64,000 nucleotides of DNA from Phycisphaerae bacterium. GTDB lineage: Bacteria > Planctomycetota > Phycisphaerae > UBA1845 > Fen-1342. Every line of letters starts with the position of its first letter. Position 1 is the first letter of the stretch. The position numbers and the translations under genes were made by a program. Below the pieces are notes generated by a model. The model saw nothing but the letters and a program-made list of their open reading frames with translations. It searched no databases and was not told the DNA's origin. Where the stretch lies: assembly GCA_030428945.1 (NCBI GenBank), contig JAUIEC010000011.1, positions 124,001 to 188,000 of the forward strand, in the 5' to 3' direction. Positions 10,801 through 18,807 of this stretch are shown here, piece after piece.

Positions 10801-12625
10801 TCGACCCTTCAAGCTGGGCCAGCGCCGCCTCGGCTTCGTCCGAACGCTCGAGGGCATGCAGGGCCGCGGCCTTGATCCGCAGCACGCCGGCGTGCCCCGG
10901 CCGCTGCTCGAGCAGCAGGTCGCACTGGTCAAGCGCTTCCTTCGGCCGCTTCAGGCGGATCAGCAGCGTGGCCCGGTTCAGCCACAGGTCCATCGGCGCC
11001 GCCCCGCCATACAACTGCAGGGCCGCGTTGGTGTACTTCAGCGCGACGCCGTTCTCTTCCTGGTAGGTGTACAGCCGGGCCAACTGCTCCTTGGCCAGCA
11101 GTTCGTAGCGCGGCATGATGTCCTTGGCCTTGTCCTCGGCCAGGGAGAAGGCCTGGATCGCGGCCCGCGTGTCGCCGGTCAGGATGAAGTACTGACCGTC
11201 CAGAAGCTGCACCAGCACCGAGTCCTGGAACTCCTCCTGGGCCCGCGTGCGGAAGTCCTTCAGGAATGTCTCGTAGCGGGCCTTGGCCGTCTCGTCGGTC
11301 GCGTCGCGGTAGTACGCGTACGCCCGGTCGAAGGCCGACGCCAGCATCCGCGCGCGCCCTTCCTTGTTGGTCACCGCCCGGATCGTCCGCTGGCCGACCG
11401 TGTCGACCAGCCCCGCTTCGAGCGTCTCGAGCAGCCCGACCTGCACGGCCAGGCGATCGTTCTCCAGGCTCCCGTCCAGTTCGGCCTGCTTCTCGGCCAG
11501 GTTCGCCTGGCAGGTGTAGGCGTCGTACTCGGCCGGTTCGATCTCGAGCGTCCGCTGGACCGCCGCCAGGCCCTCGGTCACGTGCCGCCGACAGGTATCG
11601 AGGTCGCCGTCCCGGAAGGTCTGGTCCGCCCGCAGGCGATGGTAGGTCGCGATCGCGAACAGCAGTCGCTCGTGGTCCGGCAGCGCCGCGCGCCCGTCCG
11701 CCAGCAGCTTCTCGGCCGTGGCGTAGGCCTGGTCCCGCTCCTCGGCCATCTCGGCCAGGCGGGCGTCGGCGGCCTCGAAGTTGAACGACTCGCTGTTCTT
11801 CCGCCGGGCCTCGTCGATCTGGGCCTGCAGGCGGCCGATGTTGGTGGTGACCGCGCTGCCGTCGTCGATGAAGACCTGGGCCGCGTTGATGTAGAGCGGC
11901 GCCGAGCCGGGGTGCTTGGCGATCGCCTCGTCGAACAGCTTGGCGACCTCGCTGCGGACCCCGGCCAGCATCTCTTCGGCCTGCTGGGCGTCGCCGTCCT
12001 TGATCAGGTCCTCGCGCCGCTGGCGGGCGTCGACGAACATCTCGCTGACCTTGACCTCGACGACCCGCGGGTCGAGCGCGTCGATCGCGACGGCCTGGGC
12101 CAGGGCCTCCTTGGCCTCGGCCGCGAAGTCCGGGTTCCGCTGCCGCAGGGCTTCGAGCGCCTTGGCCCGCGAGACCAGGGCCAGCAGGTTGTCCTTCTCG
12201 AGGACCAGCAGTTTCTCGGCCAGGTCGCGGACGTTCTCCCAGGCGCTGACCGGCATGCGGGTGCGGTTCTCCCAGTAGCGGTCCAGCAGGGCCGTGATCA
12301 CGACCGTGTCTTCGGGGTCCTGCGAGTGGGCCTGGTTCAGCGCGCTGATCGCCAGGCCGACTTCACCCAGTTCGTACGCGCAGCGGGACGCGTCGACCAG
12401 GTAGCGGGTCTCCTTGTCGACCCGGAAGGCCCGCCGGTACAGGTCGAACGCCTCGCGGAAGTTCCCCGCGTCCTCGCGCCCCTTGGCCCGTTCGGCGATC
12501 TGGGCCGGGTCGCGCCGGGCCGCGTTGGCCGTCACGACCGCGACGACTGCGACGGTCAGCACCATGGCGGTGGAAACCAGCACCGCGACGAGATTCTTGT
12601 TCAGTTGCTTCTTGCGTTTGGCCAT
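7823..12625 (-). CDS. Giant membrane-anchored TPR protein of the exosortase system
   Basis: 1,600 residues. A basic start (MAKRKKQ) is followed by one hydrophobic segment (about residues 12-34) and then an almost uninterrupted array of helical 34-residue TPR-type repeats to the C-terminus (for example AGNFREAFDLYRRAFRVD, ENSENYEEAINVYERVLE, QNANVLDTLGWAYYRADE). It should be an inner-membrane-tethered periplasmic scaffold. Exosortase loci often contain a large TPR protein (PrsT-like), which fits this position between epsI and wzc, although PrsT itself is a lipoprotein and this one has no lipobox. The ATG at 12625 was preferred to the upstream in-frame start because the ribosome site (AGGGAA) and the signal anchor begin there. 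It may help assemble polysaccharide export or sorting components. Confidence 0.9.
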   Translation of the reverse strand: MAKRKKQLNKNLVAVLVSTAMVLTVAVVAVVTANAARRDPAQIAERAKGREDAGNFREAFDLYRRAFRVDKETRYLVDASRCAYELGEVGLAISALNQAHSQDPEDTVVITALLDRYWENRTRMPVSAWENVRDLAEKLLVLEKDNLLALVSRAKALEALRQRNPDFAAEAKEALAQAVAIDALDPRVVEVKVSEMFVDARQRREDLIKDGDAQQAEEMLAGVRSEVAKLFDEAIAKHPGSAPLYINAAQVFIDDGSAVTTNIGRLQAQIDEARRKNSESFNFEAADARLAEMAEERDQAYATAEKLLADGRAALPDHERLLFAIATYHRLRADQTFRDGDLDTCRRHVTEGLAAVQRTLEIEPAEYDAYTCQANLAEKQAELDGSLENDRLAVQVGLLETLEAGLVDTVGQRTIRAVTNKEGRARMLASAFDRAYAYYRDATDETAKARYETFLKDFRTRAQEEFQDSVLVQLLDGQYFILTGDTRAAIQAFSLAEDKAKDIMPRYELLAKEQLARLYTYQEENGVALKYTNAALQLYGGAAPMDLWLNRATLLIRLKRPKEALDQCDLLLEQRPGHAGVLRIKAAALHALERSDEAEAALAQLEGSSIDLMKARIAVTRAANAEGPAKEAELQKAEQIVLKIVQDDPDNTAAMTLALQIMVQAERHDEALALVEAAQAATTDDSTRRVLEAQKIVLQTKDPEEREKRLFEVIDQIDDPLQRAAEYFNYHYQRDNYAKAAEYANELETLKPEDAQVYGIQFELALRLEQELPEEERTYERAQQYVSRLAELNADRAGGATYRGMLKRIQGDLPGAIEEMRAAERALPTDSNLKIQVAEALWKLNEYDATIEKLKEAVDLDPSNFLANKLLYRAYEQLGRDDPDDVAVTQYLLRAAALNPNDPYIKQKQQRLLEAKNPVEGIRSRIAMREEDPEDLDNIIRLGRLYMGIRDLPAAEECLQAARKLAPDERRMAEFASDYYYATRDMETGGEVLKAYVDAKDKLTKINAQLLLAEFYERFDAHEQVEAAFAAGLEIVDELRETRAERWRRGKLQVLAATAAYYERTERYEDAITKLQESLTLHPEDDERFLSDRQVAETKIIQNLMKLNRLAEAEEKIEAFRTAYPDDVRWLNAKGELASRRNEPAEVRRLMTLSLDKNPNDPWAYWTRGRANLALRNFNEARQDLLKVKELSPRGFNLSHRVQLARLYMTLEQFELAETELRDLVAEKKGDQRMALMLIGLLRNTGQDQRAQEFVNDLITRFPKNPFWPATLGQILVQREEYSAAIRPFRKAVELTDGRNPQIISEWLQAMLKAERTSELLKAFDELDPEIVTPFMVVIAAEGNQQRNNETEMRRLTERALREAAEINAPLLGFVASRAARLVGAPGVEEILARAASDMDSDGGQRIRWYLARGRIMGNDPERRAAGVAEIDKLIEETTPGTVLHQEVLLTKAFSLENSENYEEAINVYERVLESNPRHWQSLNNAAYLLTELGRGAQAIKYAEQAREMQPQNANVLDTLGWAYYRADEATRAEAVLLEAVSNDPRNLAVLAHLGKLYRETERDVEARRYYERVVRVGTELKLRETSYFQEAEQALEELK

Positions 12626-12644
12626 GATTCCCTGTTCCCTGCTC

Positions 12645-13469
12645 TTACGTCTCGTTGGCCGGCGCGACGGTACCCGACGTCGCGGCATCCCAATCGGGGA
12701 AATGATCCTTCCACAGAACCGGCATCAGCTTCCGCAGCAGCTTCTCGGCCGAAGCGACCGACAGTTCCCGGTCGGCCGGCTGGCCGCGCTTGCTGAAGAA
12801 GGCCAGTTCCAGTTTCGCATAGTAGGCATAGCGGTCGCGCAGGTTCGAGGTGGCCGTCTGCACGCCCATCCGCGACGTGACGTAGCGTCCGTTCGCGTAG
12901 AAGAAGTAGATCACGGTCCGGGTGCCGTTGCTGCCGCCGCCGGGCGGCTCGAAATCCAGCACCTTCATCGGCAGTTCGACTTCGTTGCCCTTGTGGTCCA
13001 GCATCTGCATGCGGTGCGTCTCGCTCCGCGTCAGCGTCCAGCCGGCCGCCTGCTGGCACTCCTCCGGGGCGTGCGGGACCATGTCCGGCTGCCCGGTGTA
13101 GTACGAGACGAAGACGGTCGACAGGAAGTTCTGGTCGCGCGGATCGAGCTTGTTGTTCACCAGGTAGCAGCTCAGGTACTCGTGCGTCCCGAGGTTCTCC
13201 AGCATCTCCTCGCTGAGCGGCTTGGGCTGCTCCAGCGCCAGGCTGTACTCGGGGGCCAGCTTGCCGACCTCCAGGAACTGCAGCGGCTTCTGCAGCGGCA
13301 GCCCTTCCTTCTCGAAGAAGGCCGCGAACTGGCTGGCCACGAACCGCATCCCGAGCGCCGCGATCACCAGGATCGCCAGGCAGGTCACGTACCGGGCCGA
13401 CGCCAGCGGCCGGCGCACGGCGGGCGCCGTCGCGCCGCGCATCTCGGGATGGTGCTGCATCTCGTTCAT
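12645..13469 (-). CDS. Exosortase-associated EpsI-family protein
   Basis: 274 residues with one N-terminal membrane helix (about 28-46) and a periplasmic domain. The stretch VSYYTGQPDMVPHAPEEC then AAGW is the signature of the EpsI / DUF3485 family (HxPExC...AGW), found fused to or beside exosortases and needed for exopolysaccharide production in methylotrophs. C-terminal blocks such as VIYFFYANGRYVTS also fit. The start is ATG 13469, eight bases after the exosortase stop; a second ATG at 13460 is possible. The conserved His and Cys suggest a catalytic or metal role, but the biochemical function of the family is not established. Confidence 0.9.
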   Translation of the reverse strand: MNEMQHHPEMRGATAPAVRRPLASARYVTCLAILVIAALGMRFVASQFAAFFEKEGLPLQKPLQFLEVGKLAPEYSLALEQPKPLSEEMLENLGTHEYLSCYLVNNKLDPRDQNFLSTVFVSYYTGQPDMVPHAPEECQQAAGWTLTRSETHRMQMLDHKGNEVELPMKVLDFEPPGGGSNGTRTVIYFFYANGRYVTSRMGVQTATSNLRDRYAYYAKLELAFFSKRGQPADRELSVASAEKLLRKLMPVLWKDHFPDWDAATSGTVAPANET

Positions 13470-13477
13470 GCGTCGCT

Positions 13478-14386
13478 TCAGGCGGGGGCCTGCTCCTCTT
13501 CAAACTCGTCGTCGCTCGCTTCGACGTGCAGGTTGTTGAGGCCCCAGGCCAGGCCCATGAAGATGCCGAACGCGATCAGCATCGTCACCAGGCCGAGCGC
13601 CGTGTGAAAACTCCCGGCCGCGTAACGCGGATCGACGAAGATGTGCAGGATGCAGGTCGTCGTCACCCGGATGAAGTTCGCGAAGATCGCAATCGGAATG
13701 CAGGCCCCGATCATCACCAGCCGGTGCCACCACGGGCGATCCTGCATGAACGCCACGGCCACCCCCAGGGCGCACAGCGTGATCGTGCTGCGCATGCCGC
13801 TGCACGCATCCGCGACACCCAGTTGCCCGGTCGAACCGCGGTAGCTGTACTCGATCGTCGAACCGATCCGCTCGATGTCCAGGTCCTGGAACAGGCCCAG
13901 CACGGCCGTCGCGACGTTGGCGGCCAGTTGCCGCAGCGGATCGGTCAGGCCGAAGTAGATTCCCTTCGGCAGCGGAATCGCGAAGAACAGGTACAGCCAC
14001 GGCACCCACAGGTACCGCAGCATCGGCAGGCCGAGCGTCATCACCAGCACGCCCAGCAGCGTGATCAGCATCGCTACCGAGCGGACGTAGCCGGCCTTCA
14101 TGCCCCACAGCGTGTACTGGTAGAGCCCCAGTCCGAACAACAGCACCAGCACGCCCAGCCAGGCGGAACGGATCGGCGTCTCCCGGATCTGGTCCCACTT
14201 GGTGTACACCAGCCACGCGCTGAACACCGGGATGATCCAGCCGTGCGACCAGTCGGCCGACGTCCGCCAGTAGAACGTCAGCACCGCCAGCACCGGCCAG
14301 AACACCGCGACGAAGGCCGCGGCCATCAGGGCCGTCTTGACCTGTGCGGTCCGGTCGAAGGTCAGGTTGAGCGGTTCGGTTGCCAC
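13478..14386 (-). CDS. xrt: Exosortase (EpsH/Xrt family)
   Basis: 302-residue polytopic inner-membrane cysteine transpeptidase that cleaves PEP-CTERM sorting signals and probably transfers the protein to a surface lipid or polysaccharide. About eight hydrophobic helices are visible. The catalytic triad is complete: Cys about residue 195 in VADACSGMRS, Arg about 240 in FANFIRV, and His about 261 in GSFHTALG. The start is GTG 14386 with AGGAG nine bases upstream, overlapping the stop of the export gene. The C-terminus is an acidic tail. A candidate substrate, the PEP-CTERM protein at 52732, lies 38 kb away; none is encoded in this operon. Confidence 0.96.
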   Translation of the reverse strand: MATEPLNLTFDRTAQVKTALMAAAFVAVFWPVLAVLTFYWRTSADWSHGWIIPVFSAWLVYTKWDQIRETPIRSAWLGVLVLLFGLGLYQYTLWGMKAGYVRSVAMLITLLGVLVMTLGLPMLRYLWVPWLYLFFAIPLPKGIYFGLTDPLRQLAANVATAVLGLFQDLDIERIGSTIEYSYRGSTGQLGVADACSGMRSTITLCALGVAVAFMQDRPWWHRLVMIGACIPIAIFANFIRVTTTCILHIFVDPRYAAGSFHTALGLVTMLIAFGIFMGLAWGLNNLHVEASDDEFEEEQAPA

Positions 14387-14398
14387 CCGGCGCGTCTC

Positions 14399-15946
14399 CT
14401 AGAACGGCAGACCCAGCGAGGCCCGCCGGGCCCGCTCGACCGTTTCGGGGTTCTGCCGTCCGCCGATCGAGTCCTGGTCACCGAAGTTCCGGTCGTAGAC
14501 GAAACCAAAACCGTAGGTGAAGCGGAACGAGTTGCGGATCACGAACAGGAACGGCGCCACGAAGTGCGTGCCGACGTTCACCAGGTCATCGCTCCGCAGC
14601 AGAATGTCGTCCTCGAGACCCGCGTAGATCGCGTCCAGGTTGACCGGGATCGTGATCTGCTTGTCCGTCCCCGGAATCCGCCGGACGATCTCGCACCGCT
14701 GCGGCCACGCCAGCGGCGTCAGCCCGCCGGACAGGGCCCCGACCGCCCGCTTGATCGTGATCTCGCGACCACCGAACGCGTAGACACCCGGACGAGCCAC
14801 CTCGCCCATCATGTAGAACAGGCCCGTGTCCTGCGGAACGTTGATCACGTCCCGGTTGCGAATCACGATGTTGTAGCGCGGGTCACCGGTCTTGAGCGCG
14901 TTGACGTCGACCTCGATCACCCGCTGCGAAAGCTCGAACTCCGGGACGTCGTCCCAGTCGTACTCGCTCTCCCCGTCGAACGGATCGTCCTCGGAATCAC
15001 CCGGCAGGGCCTCCGGGGCACGCGCGTTCGATTCGCGGAAGCCGCCGGTCTCGGGGTCGACCACCAGCGGACGCATCCCGCTGCGGTTCCGCCCGGCCCC
15101 CGGCGGTCGCATCAGCCGCTCGAGTTCGTCATCGGGCGGGGTCTGATCCTGCGCCAGCGCGTAGGTCGGCCCGTCGCCGCCGCTGGCCCGCAGGCTGCCG
15201 AAATCGTCGTCGTCGATCGGCGGCGGAATCACCAGGCCGTCGTCGGCGCCCTCCTCCAGCGGCTGATCCGGAACCTCGGCCGCGGGCGGGGTGTAGCGGT
15301 CGTTCCGGCGGATGACGAACATCTTGCGGGCCTGCGGCCCGACGTCGCCGATCTGTCCCAGCACGTCCAGCAGGCGCGTGTCCGGCTGAGGCAGGACGAA
15401 CGGGCCCGGATTGCCGACATCGCCGATCGCCGAGAAGAACAGGCTCCGCTTGATCGAGATGACCACCTGCACGATCGGGTCGTTGATCAGGTTGGCCTCC
15501 TGCACGCGGGTGCGCAACTCCTGCTCGAGTTCCTGCTCGGTCATGTTCAGGACCTTGATCGGACCCAGGTACGGAATGCGGACGTAGCCGGTCGTGCTGA
15601 CCTCGAGGGCCGCGCCCCAGGTCCGCCCGGTCTCGATCAGGTCCTCGATCCCGATCTGCACCGTGTCGAGCACGCCGATACGGTATTCCTCGAAGGTCGG
15701 CACCAGGTCCTCGGGCGTCGGTTCGGTCGCGTTGGCGAAGCCGTGCGGAAACGGCGCCTCGCGCGGGGTCAGGATCCGCCGGATGCCCTCTTCCTGGAAC
15801 TCGCTCGGGAACATGCCGACCTGCGTCGGATCCAGAAAGCTGTTCGGTGGCAATGCCGCGCAACCACACAGGCTGCAGACGCTTACGCACCACAGGACCC
15901 ATCCCGCGCGCGACCCGCGCGAGCTCTGCACCCCTGTCGTCGCCAT
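14399..15946 (-). CDS. Polysaccharide export lipoprotein (Wza-like, SLBB domains)
   Basis: 515 residues. The signal peptide ends in a lipobox (SLCGC, about residue 30), placing it at the outer membrane. Residues about 85-190 form the polysaccharide export domain (YRIGVLDTVQIGIEDL, VSTTGYVRIPYLGPIKV, ELEQELRTRVQ). Later SLBB-type beta-grasp segments are visible, for example FFSAIGDVGNPGPFVLPQ and FYMMGEVARPGVYAFGG, with an acidic Pro/Asp-rich insert between them. It would form the export channel paired with the Wzc-like protein. ATG 15946 is the likely start, although in-frame TTG and GTG codons lie upstream and no strong ribosome site is seen. It is the first gene of the long minus-strand operon. 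Confidence 0.92.
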   Translation of the reverse strand: MATTGVQSSRGSRAGWVLWCVSVCSLCGCAALPPNSFLDPTQVGMFPSEFQEEGIRRILTPREAPFPHGFANATEPTPEDLVPTFEEYRIGVLDTVQIGIEDLIETGRTWGAALEVSTTGYVRIPYLGPIKVLNMTEQELEQELRTRVQEANLINDPIVQVVISIKRSLFFSAIGDVGNPGPFVLPQPDTRLLDVLGQIGDVGPQARKMFVIRRNDRYTPPAAEVPDQPLEEGADDGLVIPPPIDDDDFGSLRASGGDGPTYALAQDQTPPDDELERLMRPPGAGRNRSGMRPLVVDPETGGFRESNARAPEALPGDSEDDPFDGESEYDWDDVPEFELSQRVIEVDVNALKTGDPRYNIVIRNRDVINVPQDTGLFYMMGEVARPGVYAFGGREITIKRAVGALSGGLTPLAWPQRCEIVRRIPGTDKQITIPVNLDAIYAGLEDDILLRSDDLVNVGTHFVAPFLFVIRNSFRFTYGFGFVYDRNFGDQDSIGGRQNPETVERARRASLGLPF

Positions 15947-16255
15947 TCCTGTCACGATCGCGTTCAAACCCGGCCCCAAGTTGTGTCGTATACGTTGTAC
16001 CCGCCGGAGGTTTACCGCCCCGGCGGTCCCTGTCAGGAACGTGGCAGTCTACTCGACCGGCGGACCTTTGGGTACGTGCCCCAACCCACTTGGGTTCGCC
16101 CAAACTCCCGTCCCCCGGCCGGTTGCCTCTCGCTCTTTATCGGCCACCCCCGGCGGTGCAGCTTAGCCACACCCCGCCGAAACCGCGCACGCCCGGACGG
16201 CCGACCCCCGACACTTCCACTCGACCACGCCCCCCAACCCGCCGATAGGCTCTGC
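15947..16255. other. Divergent intergenic region
   Basis: About 310 bases between the export operon (minus) and the acetyltransferase (plus). It must hold promoters for both, but I see no convincing sigma-70 box pair or ribosome-independent structure. A short AT-richer patch around 15987-16000 (GTATAC in GTCGTATACG) is the best -10-like sequence for the minus-strand operon. No gene is supported here. Confidence 0.4.
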
Positions 16256-16948
16256 ATGCGATCAGCCGACGCGACAACCGGACGGGTCCTGATTCTCGGC
16301 GCCGGCGGGCACGGACGCGTCGTGCTCGACATCCTCCTCAGCGGCGGGACCGCCACCGTCGTCGGCTTCCTCGACAACAACCCCTCGATCCAGAACCGAC
16401 GCGTCGACGGACTGCCCGTCCTCGGCACGATCGCCGACCTGCCCGCCGTCGTGGCCGAACACGAGGTCACCGGCGTGGTCATCGCGATCGGCGACAACGG
16501 CACCCGCCGGGGCCTCAGCCGCCAGATCCAGCAGGCCGGCATTCCGCTGGTCAACGCGATCCACCCGTCCGCCTCGCTGGCGTTCAACGCCTCGCTCGGA
16601 CGGGGGGTGGTGGTGGCCGCCGGCGTGGTGGTCTGCGCGAACTGCCAGATCGGCGACGCGGTGATCCTGAACACCGGCTGCATCGTCGACCACCAGACGA
16701 TGATCGGCGAGGGCAGCCACATCTGTCCGGGCGTGCGAGTGGCCGGGCGGGTCAAGGTCGAGTCCGGGGTGTTCGTCGGGATCGGCGCGACGATCGTCCC
16801 GCATGTCACGCTCGGCTGCGAGTCGATCGTCGGGGCCGGTTCGGTGGTGCTCGAAGACGTCCCCGAACTGGCGACCGTCGTCGGCGTTCCCGCCAAGTCC
16901 GTGCGACTGTGCAACGCCTCGGAAGACGACGCCGCCATGCTGGTCTGA
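16256..16948 (+). CDS. NeuD/PglD-type sugar O- or N-acetyltransferase
   Basis: 230 residues. The N-terminal Rossmann-like segment (VLILGAGGHGRVVLDIL) binds the sugar-nucleotide, and the C-terminal left-handed beta-helix of hexapeptide repeats (about 105-215: GVVVAAGVVVCANCQIGDAV, VGIGATIVPHVTLG) binds acetyl-CoA. His in NTGCIVDHQT matches the catalytic His of the family. Such enzymes acetylate sialic acid or amino-sugar nucleotides used for surface glycans. The start ATG 16256 is fixed by the conserved N-terminus. It is divergent from the polysaccharide export operon, so a role in modifying that polymer's precursor is likely. The exact substrate is unknown. Confidence 0.9.
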   Translation: MRSADATTGRVLILGAGGHGRVVLDILLSGGTATVVGFLDNNPSIQNRRVDGLPVLGTIADLPAVVAEHEVTGVVIAIGDNGTRRGLSRQIQQAGIPLVNAIHPSASLAFNASLGRGVVVAAGVVVCANCQIGDAVILNTGCIVDHQTMIGEGSHICPGVRVAGRVKVESGVFVGIGATIVPHVTLGCESIVGAGSVVLEDVPELATVVGVPAKSVRLCNASEDDAAMLV

Positions 16949-17026
16949 GTGCGCAAGTCAACAAGGCAGCAGGGCAAGCGACCCTGTTCTCTGTTCCCTG
17001 TTCTCTGTTCCCTGTTCCCTGTTCCA
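16949..17026 (+). repeat. Composite short tandem-repeat element (8-mer then 7-mer)
   Basis: Directly after the acetyltransferase stop (TGA 16946-16948) comes an imperfect GCAAGTCA-like stretch (16951-16980). It is followed by six imperfect copies of the heptamer TGTTCCC/TGTTCTC (16982-17026). The order and relative polarity of the two arrays are the same as in the elements at 44421 and, on the other strand, 48921-49047. Confidence 0.8.
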
Positions 17027-17139
17027 AGACTTGTATTAGAAACGCCGCAACGAGCTGTAACGGCGAGACCGCTCGGGCTCTGGTAGACTGCAGCCCTCGC
17101 AGTCGGGAACGTCCGGCCGCGACGGGAGGAACCGAAACT

Positions 17140-17622
17140 ATGAACACGCATCTCCGCATCGCACGCATCATCTGGGCCGCGATGACACTCGGCATGCTGG
17201 CCTTCCTGGTGATCGCCTGGCAGTTCGCCCCGACCCCGGCCGGCCCGGCCGGCACGCATCTGAACACGCTGCTGCTGACCTGGGGCGCGCTGGCGGCGAG
17301 CATGACGATGGCCTACATCGCCCTGCGTATCGCGCTGCTGGGCACCATTCGCCGGCGCTGGCGCGAGAACCCCGGCAGCGATGACCCGGTCAACGATCTC
17401 AGTTCGCACTGGTGGGTCCAGTGGCTGATCGGGGCCGCCCTGATCGAAGCGGCCGGCCTGTTCGCCACGGTGATCGTCCTGATCCAGCGGAACGACCTCG
17501 CCCTCGGCTGCAGCGCCGCCGCGATCGTCGCCATGCTGCTCTGGGCCCCCAGCCAGGCCGCGCTGCGTTCCTTCGCCGAGTCCGTAACCAACAGCCCGGT
17601 CCGCACCGAACCCAACATCTGA
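17140..17622 (+). CDS. Small integral membrane protein of unknown function
   Basis: 160 residues with four predicted membrane helices, near 10-27, 43-66, 92-115 and 122-143. The start ATG 17140 has a clear GGGAGGA site nine bases upstream, which excludes the longer open frame running from the preceding repeats. The loops carry an RRRW basic patch, suggesting a cytoplasmic loop between helices 2 and 3. No family motif was recognised. It stands alone between a repeat element and the lower-GC patch and is followed within 20 bases of its stop by a GTGAAAA-type repeat. A transporter or signalling role cannot be assigned. Confidence 0.75.
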   Translation: MNTHLRIARIIWAAMTLGMLAFLVIAWQFAPTPAGPAGTHLNTLLLTWGALAASMTMAYIALRIALLGTIRRRWRENPGSDDPVNDLSSHWWVQWLIGAALIEAAGLFATVIVLIQRNDLALGCSAAAIVAMLLWAPSQAALRSFAESVTNSPVRTEPNI

Positions 17623-17629
17623 TGCTCTG

Positions 17630-17672
17630 GCTTCGCGGTGGAAAAGTGAAAGCGCGGAGGGGTGAAAACGAC
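17630..17672 (+). repeat. GTGAAAA-type repeat after a stop codon
   Basis: Contains GGTGGAAAAGTGAAAGCG followed by GGGGTGAAAACG. The same arrangement (GCTGAAAAGGTGAATGCG followed by GGGGTGAAAACG) occurs on the minus strand at 53836-53884, there directly after the stop of the degenerate HD-domain gene. Both lie just downstream of a stop codon in the sense direction of that gene. Confidence 0.6.
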
Positions 17673-17739
17673 GGCGGCGCCTACCCCGCGGGCGCCTTCC
17701 GCCACCGCTGGACATCTCAGGTTAAGGAGATGGCTGGCG

Positions 17740-18312
17740 ATGCAGAGAAGAAGAATGACAGCCAAAAAACAGCCCGAATTGCGGATCGGCCGAACGCTGA
17801 AGCGGCTAGTTGTTGGATTGGGCGTAACGCTGATCGGCTTGCCGGTGCTTGGCATCATCGCTCTCATGGTAGTCGACTATGCGGTCTACTACGACATCCG
17901 TGCCCTGCTATCCAGAGGTGCGACTCCGTCGAGGATGGAAGTGTCTGGTTACCAACGATCCCTAGTCGTGACTGATGAGGTTGTACTGCTTGGGCTAGCA
18001 ACCGCCGCCAAGGCCGCTCGATGCACGGGTGGCGGAGAGGCGTTTGATACGATCGGTGTTACATACAAGTGTGTTTTGGACTTTGGATCCGGCGCAACGT
18101 ATCCGATTTCGTTCCTAGTGCATGCTGACGGCGGCGGCTTTGTAATTATCGTGCCAAGAGGGCCCGGGTGGAAGGCGCTTGCCATATTCAGTGACCCTGA
18201 TTACTACGATGTGCGTTTTGAGAATGAGGTGGACAAGAAAACCGCGACGATGTTGGCGTTCTTGATCGACGCTGACACTCCCGGCAGGCTCGTTCTCCAA
18301 GAGGACGAATGA
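17740..18312 (+). CDS. Single-pass membrane protein of unknown function
   Basis: 190 residues. A basic N-terminus (MQRRRMTAKKQ) is followed by one hydrophobic segment (about 21-45: LVVGLGVTLIGLPVLGIIAL) and a 140-residue extracytoplasmic domain of beta character with three cysteines. ATG 17740 has AAGGAGA nine bases upstream. An in-frame ATG at 17755 is an alternative. Base composition is visibly lower in GC than the flanking genes, with codons such as TTG, GTT, AGA and TAC used freely, suggesting recent acquisition. No family recognised. It shares this composition with the convergent gene at 18421. Confidence 0.65.
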   Translation: MQRRRMTAKKQPELRIGRTLKRLVVGLGVTLIGLPVLGIIALMVVDYAVYYDIRALLSRGATPSRMEVSGYQRSLVVTDEVVLLGLATAAKAARCTGGGEAFDTIGVTYKCVLDFGSGATYPISFLVHADGGGFVIIVPRGPGWKALAIFSDPDYYDVRFENEVDKKTATMLAFLIDADTPGRLVLQEDE

Positions 18313-18420
18313 GCTCTGCGCGGAGTCGCTTGCGCCCCTGTCCCTCCGGTTTACTCCGTCCTTGTTGCTGGCAAAGGACTTGCGCGTTTCGGGGCAGATG
18401 CCGTGGCCATGTAGAAAAAG

Positions 18421-18807
18421 TCAAGCAGCGTCCGGTGCATCCGGGGCGATCTCTGGCGATTCCCCGAACCACAACCCTCCTAGACCGACGTACCGAAGGT
18501 CGTTGCCCCCATACTGCGAACGGTACGGATCGTTGCCAGGACGAAGTAGGACCGTGTTGGAGCTGCTGCTGGTACGGCTCCAAAGAGTATCTTCAAAGAC
18601 CAGAGTAGCCGTGAAACAACTCTCGTTGAGGATCTCACACTCCGATGTTCGAGTCCGATACTCGATCCAACCATTCTTGTCTTCGCATCGCAGGTGAATG
18701 TCTGCCTTGCTGACGCTACGAGCTGCGACAATCTCATCGAGAATCGCCGGCCGCGGGTCTAGAAAACTAGCCATCAGGCACAGGGGTAGAGCGACTGAAC
18801 AGATCAC
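18421..18807 (-). CDS. Small putative secreted protein
   Basis: 128 residues starting from GTG 18807, preceded by AGGAG with six bases of spacing, the strongest reason to accept this frame. The N-terminus (MICSVALPLCLMASF) resembles a short signal peptide; the mature part includes two Cys (RCEDKNG, SECEIL) and a C-terminal GGLWFGESPEIAP stretch. Base composition is lower in GC than the rest of the window, like its convergent neighbour at 17740. No family recognised. It could be a small periplasmic protein; function unknown. Confidence 0.5.
   Translation of the reverse strand: MICSVALPLCLMASFLDPRPAILDEIVAARSVSKADIHLRCEDKNGWIEYRTRTSECEILNESCFTATLVFEDTLWSRTSSSSNTVLLRPGNDPYRSQYGGNDLRYVGLGGLWFGESPEIAPDAPDAA

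Noticed and set aside
7784-12796. 1,670-residue plus-strand open frame
   Set aside because: It is antisense to the giant TPR gene, is rich in Arg, Leu, Gln and Val without domain motifs, and reflects the GC-rich codon bias of the real gene.
13526-16255. Upstream extension of the acetyltransferase frame
   Set aside because: Antisense to exosortase and export genes and low complexity; the conserved N-terminus begins at 16256.
18309-18608. 99-residue plus-strand frame overlapping the previous gene's stop
   Set aside because: Rich in Cys, Arg and Pro with no domain, and it overlaps the minus-strand gene at 18421, whose GTG has a far better ribosome site.
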